Origin: Desulfuromonadales bacterium
Lineage (GTDB): Bacteria; Desulfobacterota; Desulfuromonadia; Desulfuromonadales; BM103
Direction of reading: 5' to 3'
NCBI GenBank assembly: GCA_023701265.1
Contig: JAMPXI010000006.1
Location: 1-46,866 of the forward strand
Length of the DNA stretch: 46,866 bases
Shown here: one piece after another, positions 18,702-28,441 of the stretch
How positions within the stretch are numbered: position 1 is the stretch's first letter
Layout: the number at the start of each line of letters is the position of its first letter
Made by a program: the position numbers and the translations under genes
The notes under the pieces: generated by a model
The model's input: the letters and a program-made list of their open reading frames with translations, nothing else
The model's database searches: none
Told to the model about the DNA's origin: nothing

Positions 18702-20996
18702 TTGGAATACGTTTTTCCCCTTTGTGTTATGATTTGTTTACCGAGGGAGTTGGGTAGGTGCGTTGTGAAGCCATCAAATCTGGAACATTGCCAGCAGACC
18801 GCCATCGGCGGGTTGTTGGAGATTGCCCTTTCTGTCAAGCCGCTGAAAGAGAAGCTGGCATCCGCACTGGCACTGATCCTCGACGCCAGTCCGGATGATT
18901 TTCGCAATCAAGGCAGCATCTTCCTGACAGATGGCCAGAGCAGCGGTCTGGTTCTGGCCGCGGAGTGTAACCTTGCCCCGTCCCTCCGGCATGAATGCAC
19001 CAACGTCCCCCTCGGTCATTGCGTTTGCGGCCAGGCCGCGCAACAGCGTCGCACCGTGTTTCTTTGCCATGATTCTGGGGGGGGCAGACACCCTCATGGG
19101 CACTTCTGTGCGCCGATCATTGCCGGTGAACAGCTGCTGGGGGTTCTCAATGTCTATACCTCGCCAAGGCCCCGGCTGACTGACCATGAGGAGGCGTTTC
19201 TCGCCTCGGCAACCCAAAGCCTGGCATTGATGATCGCCCGTCATCGCAGCGATGACGAGTTACTGGCGCAACGAGACCTTCTCCGCAAAATCCTCGACCA
19301 CCTGCCGCTCCGGGTTTTCTGGAAGGACCGCAACTCGGTTTTCCTGGGAGGGAATCAATGCTTTGCCCGGGATGCCGGCGTGAACTCCCCGCAGGAGCTT
19401 GTCGGTCGCCGTGACGAAGATCTGGCCGGCCGGCGTGACGATGCGGCCACCTATCTCCGGCGTGACCACTGGGTCCTGCAGGAGGGCCAGCCCCTGGCCG
19501 ATTACGAAGAACTGCGCCGCACCGCGAATGGTCAGGAAGCGATGGTGGTGGCCAGCCTTCTGCCGCTGCACGACGGCAAGGGTGAAGTCTCCGGGGTACT
19601 CGGTATGTATGCCGACGTCACCGGGCAGCGCGAGACGGAAAGTCGCCTGCGCAGCCTGACCATCAATGACCAGTTGACCGGATTGCCGAACCTGACGCTG
19701 ATCAAGGACCGCCTCGAGCAGGCGATCATCTCCGCGCGTTATGGGCATCGCACCCTCGGGTTGGTCTACCTTGATCTCGACAATTTTCAGAAAGTCAACA
19801 ATTCCTTCGGACATGCCGTCGGAGACGAAGTCCTGCGCCTGGCCGGCGAGCGCCTGCGGCAGCTGATGTTCAGTACCGACACGGTGGGGCGCATGGGGGG
19901 AGACGTCTTTGTCCTTCTGCTGCGAGACTTGCGCATCGAGGACGATATCACCCTGATTCTGCGCAAGTTGCGCCAGGCACTGGAGCCGCCGTTCATCGTG
20001 GCCGGGCACGAAGTGTTCGTAACGGCATCCATGGGGGGCGCGCTTTACCCGCACGACGGGGCGGATGCCGCCAGCCTGCTGCAAAACGCCAACACGGCCC
20101 TGCACAAGGCCAAGGAACACGGCCGCAATGGCTGCCAGTTGTATTCGCCGGAGATGAATACCTCGGCGTTGATGCGCCTGAGTCTCGAGAGCCAGTTGCG
20201 CAAGGCGCTTGATCTTCAGCAATTCGAGGTTTTCTATCAGCCGCAGGTCGACGCCCGCAACGGCCGGCTGGTCGGGGCCGAAGCCCTGGTACGCTGGCGG
20301 CATCCGGAACTGGGGTTGGTGGCACCCGGCGACTTTATCCCTCTGGCCGAGGAAACCGGCCTGATCATCGACATCGGTGCCTGGGTGCTCAACGAAGCGT
20401 GTGTCAGGCTCAAGGGGTGGCATGAGCAGGGGCTGTCCCTGGAACGCCTGGCCGTCAACCTTTCGCCATTGCAGTTCCAGGATCATGACCTGGTGACGAC
20501 CGTCTGCTCGGCACTGCTTGACAGTGGGCTCGATCCTGCGCTGCTGGAGTTGGAGATTACCGAAAGCGCCGTCATGCACGATGCCGACAAGGCGGCGGAC
20601 ATCCTCAGGTATTTCCGTGAAATGGGGGTCAGGGTTGCGATTGACGATTTCGGCACCGGCTATTCGTCGCTGAGCCTTCTGAAGAAATTCCCCATCACCC
20701 TGTTGAAAATCGACCGGGCCTTTACTCACGGGATCGAACAGGGGGAGGACGACAAGGCGATTGTCACGGCCATCATTGCCATGGGGCACCAGTTGGGGTT
20801 GAAGGTGCTGGCCGAAGGGGTGGAAACTGAAGCAGAATGGGCATTCCTCCGCGAGAGCGGTTGCGATGAACTGCAGGGTTATCTGTTCAGTCGGCCGTTG
20901 GAACTGGTGGCTTTCGAAGAGCTGTTGGCGAAGGAATCAGCGATTGCCGATTTGAAAAAAATATCGGCCAGCGCCACGTTGAAAAAAACCGCTTGA
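18702..20996 (+). CDS. GAF-PAS-GGDEF(degenerate)-EAL protein, probable c-di-GMP phosphodiesterase
   Basis: GGDVF in place of GGDEF; EAL domain complete: EALVRW, NLSPLQF, LELEITESAVM, DDFGTGYSSLSLLKKFPI, KIDRAF, AEGVET, QGYLFSRPL. Confidence 0.92.
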   Translation: MEYVFPLCVMICLPRELGRCVVKPSNLEHCQQTAIGGLLEIALSVKPLKEKLASALALILDASPDDFRNQGSIFLTDGQSSGLVLAAECNLAPSLRHECTNVPLGHCVCGQAAQQRRTVFLCHDSGGGRHPHGHFCAPIIAGEQLLGVLNVYTSPRPRLTDHEEAFLASATQSLALMIARHRSDDELLAQRDLLRKILDHLPLRVFWKDRNSVFLGGNQCFARDAGVNSPQELVGRRDEDLAGRRDDAATYLRRDHWVLQEGQPLADYEELRRTANGQEAMVVASLLPLHDGKGEVSGVLGMYADVTGQRETESRLRSLTINDQLTGLPNLTLIKDRLEQAIISARYGHRTLGLVYLDLDNFQKVNNSFGHAVGDEVLRLAGERLRQLMFSTDTVGRMGGDVFVLLLRDLRIEDDITLILRKLRQALEPPFIVAGHEVFVTASMGGALYPHDGADAASLLQNANTALHKAKEHGRNGCQLYSPEMNTSALMRLSLESQLRKALDLQQFEVFYQPQVDARNGRLVGAEALVRWRHPELGLVAPGDFIPLAEETGLIIDIGAWVLNEACVRLKGWHEQGLSLERLAVNLSPLQFQDHDLVTTVCSALLDSGLDPALLELEITESAVMHDADKAADILRYFREMGVRVAIDDFGTGYSSLSLLKKFPITLLKIDRAFTHGIEQGEDDKAIVTAIIAMGHQLGLKVLAEGVETEAEWAFLRESGCDELQGYLFSRPLELVAFEELLAKESAIADLKKISASATLKKTA

Positions 20997-21088
20997 TTTT
21001 TGCCGGCGAATGGTGATACTGGAACCATTCTAAGTAGTTTGTGTATGGGAAGACGTTTGGCCAGATAAGTCTGACAAGAGTAACCGTG

Positions 21089-21119
21089 CCGCACAGACAC
21101 TAGGGTCTGCGCGGTTTTT
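21089..21119 (+). terminator. Hairpin + T-tract upstream of cspA (terminator of the GGDEF/EAL gene or leader attenuator)
   Basis: CCGCACAGAC actagg GTCTGCGCGG TTTTT. Confidence 0.65.
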
Positions 21120-21190
21120 ATTTGGTGACTCTCACCCCATGCACAGCACCAACAGCTCAAGGATGCGAGCGAAAAAAAGGAGCAACAGCA

Positions 21191-21391
21191 ATGGCACTAG
21201 GTACGGTGAAATGGTTCAATGACGCGAAGGGTTTCGGCTTCATTTCGCAGGACAACGGTCCGGACGTGTTCGTGCACTTCTCCGCGATCACGGGGGACGG
21301 GTTCAAGTCGCTGGCCGAAGGGCAGCGGGTCACCTTCGACGTCCAGGAAGGCCCCAAGGGCCTCCAGGCCGCCAACGTGCAGAAGGCGTAA
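21191..21391 (+). CDS. cspA: Cold shock protein
   Basis: [63 protein letters not shown]. Confidence 0.97.
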   Translation: MALGTVKWFNDAKGFGFISQDNGPDVFVHFSAITGDGFKSLAEGQRVTFDVQEGPKGLQAANVQKA

Positions 21392-21420
21392 GCGGCTTAC
21401 CCGCCAAACGCAAAACGCAC

Positions 21421-21452
21421 AAAAGCCCCCGGAATCCCGGGGGCTTTTTTTA
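21421..21452 (+). terminator. Intrinsic terminator of cspA
   Basis: AAAAGCCCCCGG aatc CCGGGGGCTTTTTTT. Confidence 0.9.
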
Positions 21453-21458
21453 TCGGGG

Positions 21459-21577
21459 CGTCCGTTCAAAAGGACCCGCCTGCGGCGTTGTCCTCGGTCT
21501 CGTCGCTGCGGCGTACTGCAGTACGCCTCGTTCCTCGCCCATCGTCCGCCTTGCATCCGGGCCCTTTTGAACGGACG
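21459..21577. repeat. 119-bp inverted-repeat/cruciform-like intergenic element
   Basis: Terminal arms CGTCCGTTCAAAAGG...CCTTTTGAACGGACG and central 18-bp palindrome GGCGTACTGCAGTACGCC (21510-21527). Confidence 0.8.
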
Positions 21578-21605
21578 GATACTTCCTACAGGTCAAAACT
21601 GAAAC

Positions 21606-22262
21606 TTATTCGAATTGTGCTCGGAAAGTTGCCAATTGTGAGCGTAACTCGTTCATTTCTTCGCGCAGAGCGGCCATTTCCGTTTCCAATGCAGCCAGAC
21701 GCTCGTTCTCGGCCAATACCTGGCGGCGGGCCGGTTCCAGGGGCGGGGCATGTTCGTCACTGACTTCCGGTGGCCCGGAGAGCAAATGGGCGTAACGTTG
21801 CTCTTTGCGTCCGGCCTGGCGAGGCAGGCGCGTCACCAGGGGAAATTCCCGCTCGGCCAGGCTGGAAAGCACGTCTTCAGTGACGGCGAGATCTTTGAGC
21901 GGGGCCATCCGTTCGGCGCGGCCGCGCAGTTCGCCGACAGTTTGCGGGCCGCGCAGCAGCAGTTCGGCAAGGATCGCCAGTTCCTGCGGTTCGAGGCGCA
22001 GCAGCCCCTCGAGATTGTGGCAGTACTTGGCGGCACGCACCCCTTCGGCCGACTGGTGGGCGAGGCGCTGGAAGCGCAGATTGTCGAGCGCGCGCACCAC
22101 GTCGGCTTCCTCCAGGGCCATGACCGGCTCGCGGTTCGACTTCTGATTGCAGGCGTTGGTCAGGGCGTTGAGGGTCAGGGGGTAGTACTCCGGGGTGGCC
22201 AGTTCCTTCTCGATCAGGCAGCCGAGGACGCGGGCCTCGATGGTGTTGAGGGTGAATTCCAT
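21606..22262 (-). CDS. yceH: YceH family (DUF480) protein
   Basis: MEFTLNTIEARVLGCLIEKELATPEYYPLTLNALTNACNQKSNREPVM; GPQTVGELRGRAERM. Confidence 0.93.
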   Translation of the reverse strand: MEFTLNTIEARVLGCLIEKELATPEYYPLTLNALTNACNQKSNREPVMALEEADVVRALDNLRFQRLAHQSAEGVRAAKYCHNLEGLLRLEPQELAILAELLLRGPQTVGELRGRAERMAPLKDLAVTEDVLSSLAEREFPLVTRLPRQAGRKEQRYAHLLSGPPEVSDEHAPPLEPARRQVLAENERLAALETEMAALREEMNELRSQLATFRAQFE

Positions 22263-22378
22263 GCCGGACTCCTTTGCGTGATGACGACGGACGCTCAAAT
22301 AGAGTAGCATAATAGACCGGCAGTAGACTGTGGGCAACAATTGCCGGAGAAAGTGAGCTGACGTTGCGAAGAGAGAAC

Positions 22379-23209
22379 ATGTTGGACCTGGGGCGGATGC
22401 ATGATCTGCCGGTGGCGGCCATTGATGCGCAGGGAGCCTGGCTGCTGGCCGGCCGAGAGCGCATCCTGCTGTCGCAGCGCGAAGTGCCGGCCGGGCTGAA
22501 GTTGGGCGAGTATCTGCATGTGTTCGTCTACGGCGATGCAACGGGGATGCCGGTGGCGACCCTGCGCCGGCCGAAGGCGCTGGTCGGCGAATTCGCCTTC
22601 CTCAAGGTCACCAAGATCGGCCCACACGGGGCGTTTCTCGACTGGGGGATGGAAAAGGATCTGCTGGTGCCGGACAAGGAGCAGTTCGAGCCGATGCAGC
22701 AGGGGCACTCGTACGTGGTCAAGGTCCGGCTCGATCGCCAGGGGCGGCCGCTCGGTACGGCGCGCATTGACAAGTGCCTGAGCAATGCGGAGATCGAGGT
22801 GGCGGAAGGGGAGAAGGTCGACCTGCTGGTCTGGCAGTTTTCGGCGCTGGGCGCCAAGGTAATCGTCAACAACCGGCACGCCGGACTGCTTTACCGCGAC
22901 GAAATCGGCAACCGCCTTAACTTCGGCGACCGTCTGACCGGTTTCGTCAGGCGCATCCGGGCCGACCATAAGATCGATGTCACCCTGCGCCAGGGGGCGA
23001 CCAGTGAAAGCGACGCGGCCAAGGCCAAAATCATGGCCGCGCTGACCAAGGGCGGCGGGATCCTGGCCTTGCACGACCACAGCCCGCCGGCGGCCATCGA
23101 GACGGCGCTGGGGATGAGCAAGAAACAGTTCAAGAAGGCGGTCGGCGGGCTCTACAAGGCCGGGCTGATCAACTTGAGCGAACGCGGCATCAGCCTGAAG
23201 CGCGAGTAA
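22379..23209 (+). CDS. CvfB-like S1 RNA-binding domain protein
   Basis: FAFLKVTKIGPHGAFLDWGMEKDLLVPDKEQ; C-terminal winged-helix KKQFKKAVGGLYKAGLI. Confidence 0.88.
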   Translation: MLDLGRMHDLPVAAIDAQGAWLLAGRERILLSQREVPAGLKLGEYLHVFVYGDATGMPVATLRRPKALVGEFAFLKVTKIGPHGAFLDWGMEKDLLVPDKEQFEPMQQGHSYVVKVRLDRQGRPLGTARIDKCLSNAEIEVAEGEKVDLLVWQFSALGAKVIVNNRHAGLLYRDEIGNRLNFGDRLTGFVRRIRADHKIDVTLRQGATSESDAAKAKIMAALTKGGGILALHDHSPPAAIETALGMSKKQFKKAVGGLYKAGLINLSERGISLKRE

Positions 23210-23243
23210 GAGCCAAGTCTGTCAACACTTCCAGAGGTGGGTC

Positions 23244-23579
23244 ATGTCCCGATCATTTGCCCCGCGCGGCCGGCGGCCGGCGCCGGGAAAAAGCCAGGCT
23301 GAAGCGGACGAACTGGTGCGCCGCATGAAGGCGGAGCAGCAGGACAACGCCAGTTACCGCGAGCGTTCGCTGCAGCTGCACGGCTGGATCTGCGCCAAGT
23401 GTGCGCGGGAGTTCGAGCTGGACACCCTGCACCTGCTCACGGTTCACCACAAGGACGGCAATCACAACAACAACCCGCCGGACGGGAGCAACTGGGAGAA
23501 CCTTTGCGTCTACTGCCACGAGGACGAGCATAGCCGCTCGCTGCTCGGGGATTATTTGAGTGGGCGGAAGGGTAAATAA
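23244..23579 (+). CDS. yajD: YajD family HNH nuclease
   Basis: CAKCAREFELDTLHLLTVHHKDGNHNNNPPDGSNWENLCVYCHEDEHSR. Confidence 0.88.
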   Translation: MSRSFAPRGRRPAPGKSQAEADELVRRMKAEQQDNASYRERSLQLHGWICAKCAREFELDTLHLLTVHHKDGNHNNNPPDGSNWENLCVYCHEDEHSRSLLGDYLSGRKGK

Positions 23580-23586
23580 ATTTCTG

Positions 23587-23621
23587 GAATTCAGGAGCCA
23601 GAATTCAGAAGTCAGAATAAA
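23587..23621 (+). repeat. Degenerate heptamer tandem repeat (5 units)
   Basis: GAATTCA GGAGCCA GAATTCA GAAGTCA GAATAAA. Confidence 0.8.
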
Positions 23622-23654
23622 GGCAAAATGCCAGTTCCTTTCTGCTCCTTGGTT

Positions 23655-23682
23655 TTCATTCTGAATTCTGAATCCTGTATTC
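23655..23682 (-). repeat. Degenerate heptamer tandem repeat in inverted orientation (4 units)
   Basis: Minus strand GAATACA GGATTCA GAATTCA GAATGAA. Confidence 0.8.
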
Positions 23683-23730
23683 GCCTTTTTTCAAAGCACC
23701 ACGTTGACAATTTTCAACAGGAGCCAACCT

Positions 23731-24060
23731 ATGGACTACCGTTCCCCCGAGCAGTTCGACAACGTCACCACCACCTGCAAGGCCAACGTCTACTTCGACG
23801 GCAAGGTGGTCAGCCACACCATCACCTTTGCCGACGGCAGCCGCAAGACCCTGGGGCTGATCTATCCCGGCAGCTTCAAGTTCAACACGGGGGTTGCCGA
23901 GCGCATGGAGATCATCGCCGGCGCCTGCCGGGTGCGGATTGCCGGCAAGGGGGACTGGATCGGCTTCCCGGCCGAAACCTGGTTCGACGTGCCGGCGAAT
24001 TCGTTCTTCGAGATCGAAGTGGCAGAGGGCATCGCGGAATACGTCTGCACGTTCCTGTAA
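23731..24060 (+). CDS. ppnP: Pyrimidine/purine nucleoside phosphorylase (DUF1255)
   Basis: FDNVTTTCKANVYFDGKVVSHTITFADGSRKTLGLIYPG...GAWFDVPANSFFEIEV-type pattern. Confidence 0.92.
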   Translation: MDYRSPEQFDNVTTTCKANVYFDGKVVSHTITFADGSRKTLGLIYPGSFKFNTGVAERMEIIAGACRVRIAGKGDWIGFPAETWFDVPANSFFEIEVAEGIAEYVCTFL

Positions 24061-24158
24061 CGGTTGGTCGCCGTTGCCCTCGGTTCAACTTCTGCAATCC
24101 GGCGGCGGCAAATATCAGCAAAAGAACAAGTACCGCGACATAACGAGACACTTATATG

Positions 24159-24192
24159 AAAGCCCCGCTCCGGCTTGCCGGAGCGGGGCTTT
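24159..24192 (+). terminator. Intrinsic terminator-like hairpin
   Basis: AAAGCCCCGCTCCGG cttg CCGGAGCGGGGCTTT. Confidence 0.85.
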
Positions 24193-24405
24193 GCTCTTTT
24201 GGATGTGGAGATTAACAATACGCCCGTTATGGTCTCAGAATCATAGATGCCCTGCTAAATTACCAAGTTACCCAAAATTGTCTCTCCTTGCAGCATCATC
24301 AAAGAGAGGTATGCTGAATTTACACATGCCGTCATAGTCGGTCTCCTATTCATTTATTGGAGAACGGAAGACTGCCTGCATGTTGATTAAGCGAGGGGGT
24401 CGCAT

Positions 24406-26592
24406 ATGAAGTTCATCCTGCGGCCGGGGAAAGTCGGGACGTGGCCGAAAGCCTGCGCGGCAGCGGGGATCTACCTGCTGGCGGTGATGGCAACGGAGAT
24501 GAGCGCCCACTGGCTGTTGCCGTATTTCGCGGCCGAACACGTCGAGTGGATCCTCTTCCTGGTCACTGCGGTCCTGATCGGTTTCCTGATTCAATACAAC
24601 CTTGTGAGCCTTCGGCGCCGCCACCAGAAGGAGCGGGAGATCACGAACTGGCTGTCGGTCATCGGCGGCGAGGATTTCTTCCCTTTGCTGGCGAAGAACC
24701 TTGCCCGGTCCGTAGAGGCCGATTGCGCCCTGATCTGCGAATATACGGGCGATGGGAAGGAGACACTGCGCTCCCTGGCCGCCTTCTGCCACGGCCGGAA
24801 GATGGAAGAATTCGAATGCTCCTGGGTCGGAACCCCCGGCGAGAAGGTTCTGAAGGAGCGGCGGCTGGTCTGCCTGCGCAGCGGCGTAAAAGAACAATTC
24901 GTCTGGGATCATCTGCCACCGGAACTGGCTGCGGACAGCTTCCTCGGCATCCCCATGTTCGACGCCGACGGCCACATCACCGGCCTGCTGGCACTGCTGG
25001 ACAACCGTCCTCTGTGCGATCGTGAGGGGGTCGAGGAGACCCTGCAGCTGGCGGCGGTGCGCGCCGCCGCCGAACTGGAGCGCCGGCACGTCGAAGAAGA
25101 ACTGCGGCAGAAGCGGGACCGGTTGCACGCGATCATAACCACGGCACTGGATGCCATCATCGAGATGGACGACCAGGGGACGGTCACCTCCTGGAACCCC
25201 CGGGCCGAGATGATTTTCGGCTGGACTGCCGACGAGGCCATCGACAGGCCATTGGCGGAACTGATCATTCCCATGCAGCACCGTAAAGCCCACAGCGAGG
25301 GGCTCAGGCATTTTCTGGCCACGGGCGAGGGGACGATCCTCAACCGGCACATCGAGATCACCGCTCTGCGTCGGGGCGGCCAGGAGTTTCCCGTCGAACT
25401 GACCGTGACCCCGATCCGGCATAAGGACCATTATGCTTTTGCCGGTTTTTTGCGCGACATCACCGAAACCAAACAAGCCGAGCAGGCGTTGCGCTTCAGC
25501 GAAGCGCGTTATCGGGCGCTTTATCGCGACAACCCGACCATGCTTGCCACCCTCGATACCGGGTGGACGATGCTCTCGGTCAACCCGGCCTGCGCCGGCC
25601 AGCTCGGCTACCGCATCGAGGAGTTGGAAGGCCAATCGGTGTTGATACTGTTTCATGAGGACGATCGCCTGGCCGTAGCCGAACAGTTGCAAAAGTGTCT
25701 GCAGTATCCCGACCAGGTCTTTCGCTGGCAATTTCGCAAAGTTCGCAAGGATGGCGCGGAGTTGTGGGTGGACGAATTGGCACATGCGGTGTACGAACTG
25801 GACGGTTCGCTCAATGTTTTGGTTGTATGCCAGGACATCACCGAGCGCAAGCGGATGGAGGAGGAGATCGTCCAATTGAACGCCGATCTCATGACGCGGG
25901 CCGCCGAACTGGAAGAAGCCAACCGGGAACTGGAAACGTTCAATTACGCCGTGGCTCACGATCTGCGTAAACCATTAACCATCATCAACGGCTACTGTCA
26001 GGTTCTCAAGGATTATTGTGGCGACCGGCTCGACGAGAAGTGCATGAATTATCTTCATGAGGCCTACGAGGGCACCTGGCGCATGAATCAGCTAATCGAT
26101 ACCCTGCTCAATTTCGCCCAACTCTCGCGGATCGAACCGGACCGGGAAGCGATCGATTTTTCCGCCTTGGCGTATGAAGTGGCGGCGGAACTGAGACGTG
26201 CGCAGCCGAACCGACCAGGCACATTCCACATCGCCACGGGGATAACATGCAACGGCGATGCAAGCCTGCTGCGAGTAGTCCTGGAAAACCTGCTCGGCAA
26301 CGCCTGGAAGTACACCTCGAAGAAGGGTGAAGCGATCATCGAGTTTGGCTTGGAAGAATTGGATGGAAAGCAGGTCTACTTCGTCCGGGACAACGGCTCG
26401 GGTTTCGCCATGACGGACGTGGCCAAGCTCTTTCTGCCTTTCCAGCGATTGCCGGGAAGTGAGGAATACGACGGCCACGGCATCGGTCTGGCCACCGTGG
26501 AGCGGATCATCCGACACCACGGCGGGCGGATATGGGCCGAGGGGGAACCGGGCCGGGGGGCGACCTTTTATTTCACCCTGCCGGCAGAATGA
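24406..26592 (+). CDS. Membrane-anchored GAF-PAS-PAS sensor histidine kinase
   Basis: N-terminal TM segments; two PAS domains; AVAHDLRKPLTIINGYCQVL H-box; LENLLGNAWKYT; GIGLATVERIIRHHGGRIWAEGEPGRGATFYF. Confidence 0.93.
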   Translation: MKFILRPGKVGTWPKACAAAGIYLLAVMATEMSAHWLLPYFAAEHVEWILFLVTAVLIGFLIQYNLVSLRRRHQKEREITNWLSVIGGEDFFPLLAKNLARSVEADCALICEYTGDGKETLRSLAAFCHGRKMEEFECSWVGTPGEKVLKERRLVCLRSGVKEQFVWDHLPPELAADSFLGIPMFDADGHITGLLALLDNRPLCDREGVEETLQLAAVRAAAELERRHVEEELRQKRDRLHAIITTALDAIIEMDDQGTVTSWNPRAEMIFGWTADEAIDRPLAELIIPMQHRKAHSEGLRHFLATGEGTILNRHIEITALRRGGQEFPVELTVTPIRHKDHYAFAGFLRDITETKQAEQALRFSEARYRALYRDNPTMLATLDTGWTMLSVNPACAGQLGYRIEELEGQSVLILFHEDDRLAVAEQLQKCLQYPDQVFRWQFRKVRKDGAELWVDELAHAVYELDGSLNVLVVCQDITERKRMEEEIVQLNADLMTRAAELEEANRELETFNYAVAHDLRKPLTIINGYCQVLKDYCGDRLDEKCMNYLHEAYEGTWRMNQLIDTLLNFAQLSRIEPDREAIDFSALAYEVAAELRRAQPNRPGTFHIATGITCNGDASLLRVVLENLLGNAWKYTSKKGEAIIEFGLEELDGKQVYFVRDNGSGFAMTDVAKLFLPFQRLPGSEEYDGHGIGLATVERIIRHHGGRIWAEGEPGRGATFYFTLPAE

Positions 26593-26731
26593 GCAATCTC
26601 ACGGCCGGTTGATCGACAATAGCCCAAAAAGGTAGCCCCTGTGCAAATCTGCATCGGGGAAAGAAAGACGCTGCTGCCAACCCTGACAGACAGGGACGTC
26701 GGGATCGCCTCCCGCAAGTCGTGAGAAATTC

Positions 26732-28366
26732 ATGGTCAATTCGTTCGAATCAGAGAAAAGCAGCCTGCTGCGATCGACGCCGCGCCTGCTGCAAATCCTG
26801 CGGATTCTCGCTCGGCACCGGTTTTTGGGCGCCGTGCGCGGCAAACGCCATTGGCCGCCGCCGGCGGAAGTGCGGAAAACCTTCGAAGAACTGGGGCTGA
26901 CCTTTATCAAGCTCGGGCAGGTTCTGGCCCTGCGCCGCGACCTGCTGCCGGAAGCTTACATCCAGGAGTTGGAACAACTCCTCGACCAGGTGCCGGCGCG
27001 CGACTTCGACACGGTGCGGGACCGGGTGGAGCAGGAGTTGGGCGCACCCTTGCCGGAGATCTTCTCGTCCTTCAGCAAAACGCCCCTGGCCGCGGCTACC
27101 ATTGCCCAGGTGCACGAGGCGACCCTGCGCGACGGGCGGCATGTGGTCGTGAAGGTGCGGCGGCCCGATCTGGAGGAGATCATCGCCACGGATATCGCCG
27201 CCATGCGCGGCCTGGTGGCATTGGTGGAGGGCCTCTTCCCTCGACTCCGGGCACTCGATCTCCCGGTCCTGATCGGTAAGTTCGCCGACAGCCTGAGCAG
27301 AGAGACCGATTTCCGGCGGGAAGCGCGGTCTATCGGGCTTTCGCGCAACGCGTTGGCGGACATTCCCGATCTCTGGATCCCCGAAGTCGTGGCGGAATAT
27401 TCCACCGAAGCGATTCTCACGATGGAGTTTGCAGCCGGTGAGCGGGTAAATCTCTACGCAAAGCAACATCCGGACGAAATGCCCAAGGTGATCCGTACCT
27501 TGGTCCGGGCGGTGCTGCAGACCATCTTCGAAGAAGGGCTATTTCACGCCGACCCGCATGCCGGCAACATTCTTGTCATGCCTGACGGACGGTTGTGTCT
27601 GCTCGACTTCGGCATGACCGGCGAGTTGGACGAGGCGATGCGTGAATCGCTGACGTACCTGCTCGAAGCTGTCGTCAAAGGCGATGCGCGCAATGCTACG
27701 GAAGCCTATCTGGAGATGGCGACGGCCAGCGAAAAGGTCAACCGTTCGGGTTTATTGATCGACATGAAAGCGGTGCTCTACGATATTCACGGCCGCAATC
27801 TGGCCGAGGTTTCGATCGGGGATACGTTCGCCGCTCTCCTGCGCGCCGGCAGCCGGCACGGAGTCCATAACCCGGGAGAATTTTTCCTCCTGACGCGGGT
27901 TTTCGTCATCATGGAATCGATGATGCGCCAGCTCGACCCGAAGTTTGATTTCATGGAGGCCTTTCGCGACCAGATTATTCGCCTGAAGGCAAAGCATTTC
28001 ACTCCGGAGCAGATGGTGAAACGCACCAGCCATTTTCTTCGCGACTTGGAACGTCTCGTAGAAGTTGCGCCCGGTGATATGCGCAATGTTCTGCGGCATA
28101 TGGCCGAGGGCAACCTGGGACGCATGCAGGCCCCGGCACTGGAAGCCTTGGGTGGGCGGGTAAGCCGCAACCTCAAGCAGCTTACCGAAGTCATTGTGGT
28201 CGGCTCGCTGCTGATCGGCGGGGCGTTGATGGTAAATAGCCCCCCGAACACAGACTGGCATCACATTTTCGGCGAAGCCATGGTAGGCGCGGGGGTGTTC
28301 GGGATTTTCCTCGTTGGCATCCGGGCCTTTCGCCACGTCCCGGCTCGCGGTGGTGGTCGTCGCTGA
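26732..28366 (+). CDS. ABC1/AarF/UbiB family kinase-like protein
   Basis: FIKLGQVLALRRDLLPEAYIQELEQLLDQVP; AAATIAQVHEATLRDGRHVVVKVRRP; LFHADPHAGNILVMPDGRLCLLDFGMTG. Confidence 0.94.
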   Translation: MVNSFESEKSSLLRSTPRLLQILRILARHRFLGAVRGKRHWPPPAEVRKTFEELGLTFIKLGQVLALRRDLLPEAYIQELEQLLDQVPARDFDTVRDRVEQELGAPLPEIFSSFSKTPLAAATIAQVHEATLRDGRHVVVKVRRPDLEEIIATDIAAMRGLVALVEGLFPRLRALDLPVLIGKFADSLSRETDFRREARSIGLSRNALADIPDLWIPEVVAEYSTEAILTMEFAAGERVNLYAKQHPDEMPKVIRTLVRAVLQTIFEEGLFHADPHAGNILVMPDGRLCLLDFGMTGELDEAMRESLTYLLEAVVKGDARNATEAYLEMATASEKVNRSGLLIDMKAVLYDIHGRNLAEVSIGDTFAALLRAGSRHGVHNPGEFFLLTRVFVIMESMMRQLDPKFDFMEAFRDQIIRLKAKHFTPEQMVKRTSHFLRDLERLVEVAPGDMRNVLRHMAEGNLGRMQAPALEALGGRVSRNLKQLTEVIVVGSLLIGGALMVNSPPNTDWHHIFGEAMVGAGVFGIFLVGIRAFRHVPARGGGRR

Positions 28367-28441
28367 CGGTCGGCGCGGCCGAGAACAATGGGATGAGAAA
28401 CGGCCCGGCAAACGCAGTAGGCGAAGTCGAAGGGTGACCCG

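Noticed and set aside
19260-20789. 509 aa minus-strand ORF over the GGDEF/EAL gene
   Set aside because: Antisense shadow of an unambiguous GGDEF/EAL protein.
24346-25959. 537 aa minus-strand ORF over the histidine kinase
   Set aside because: Antisense shadow ORF with no domain signature.
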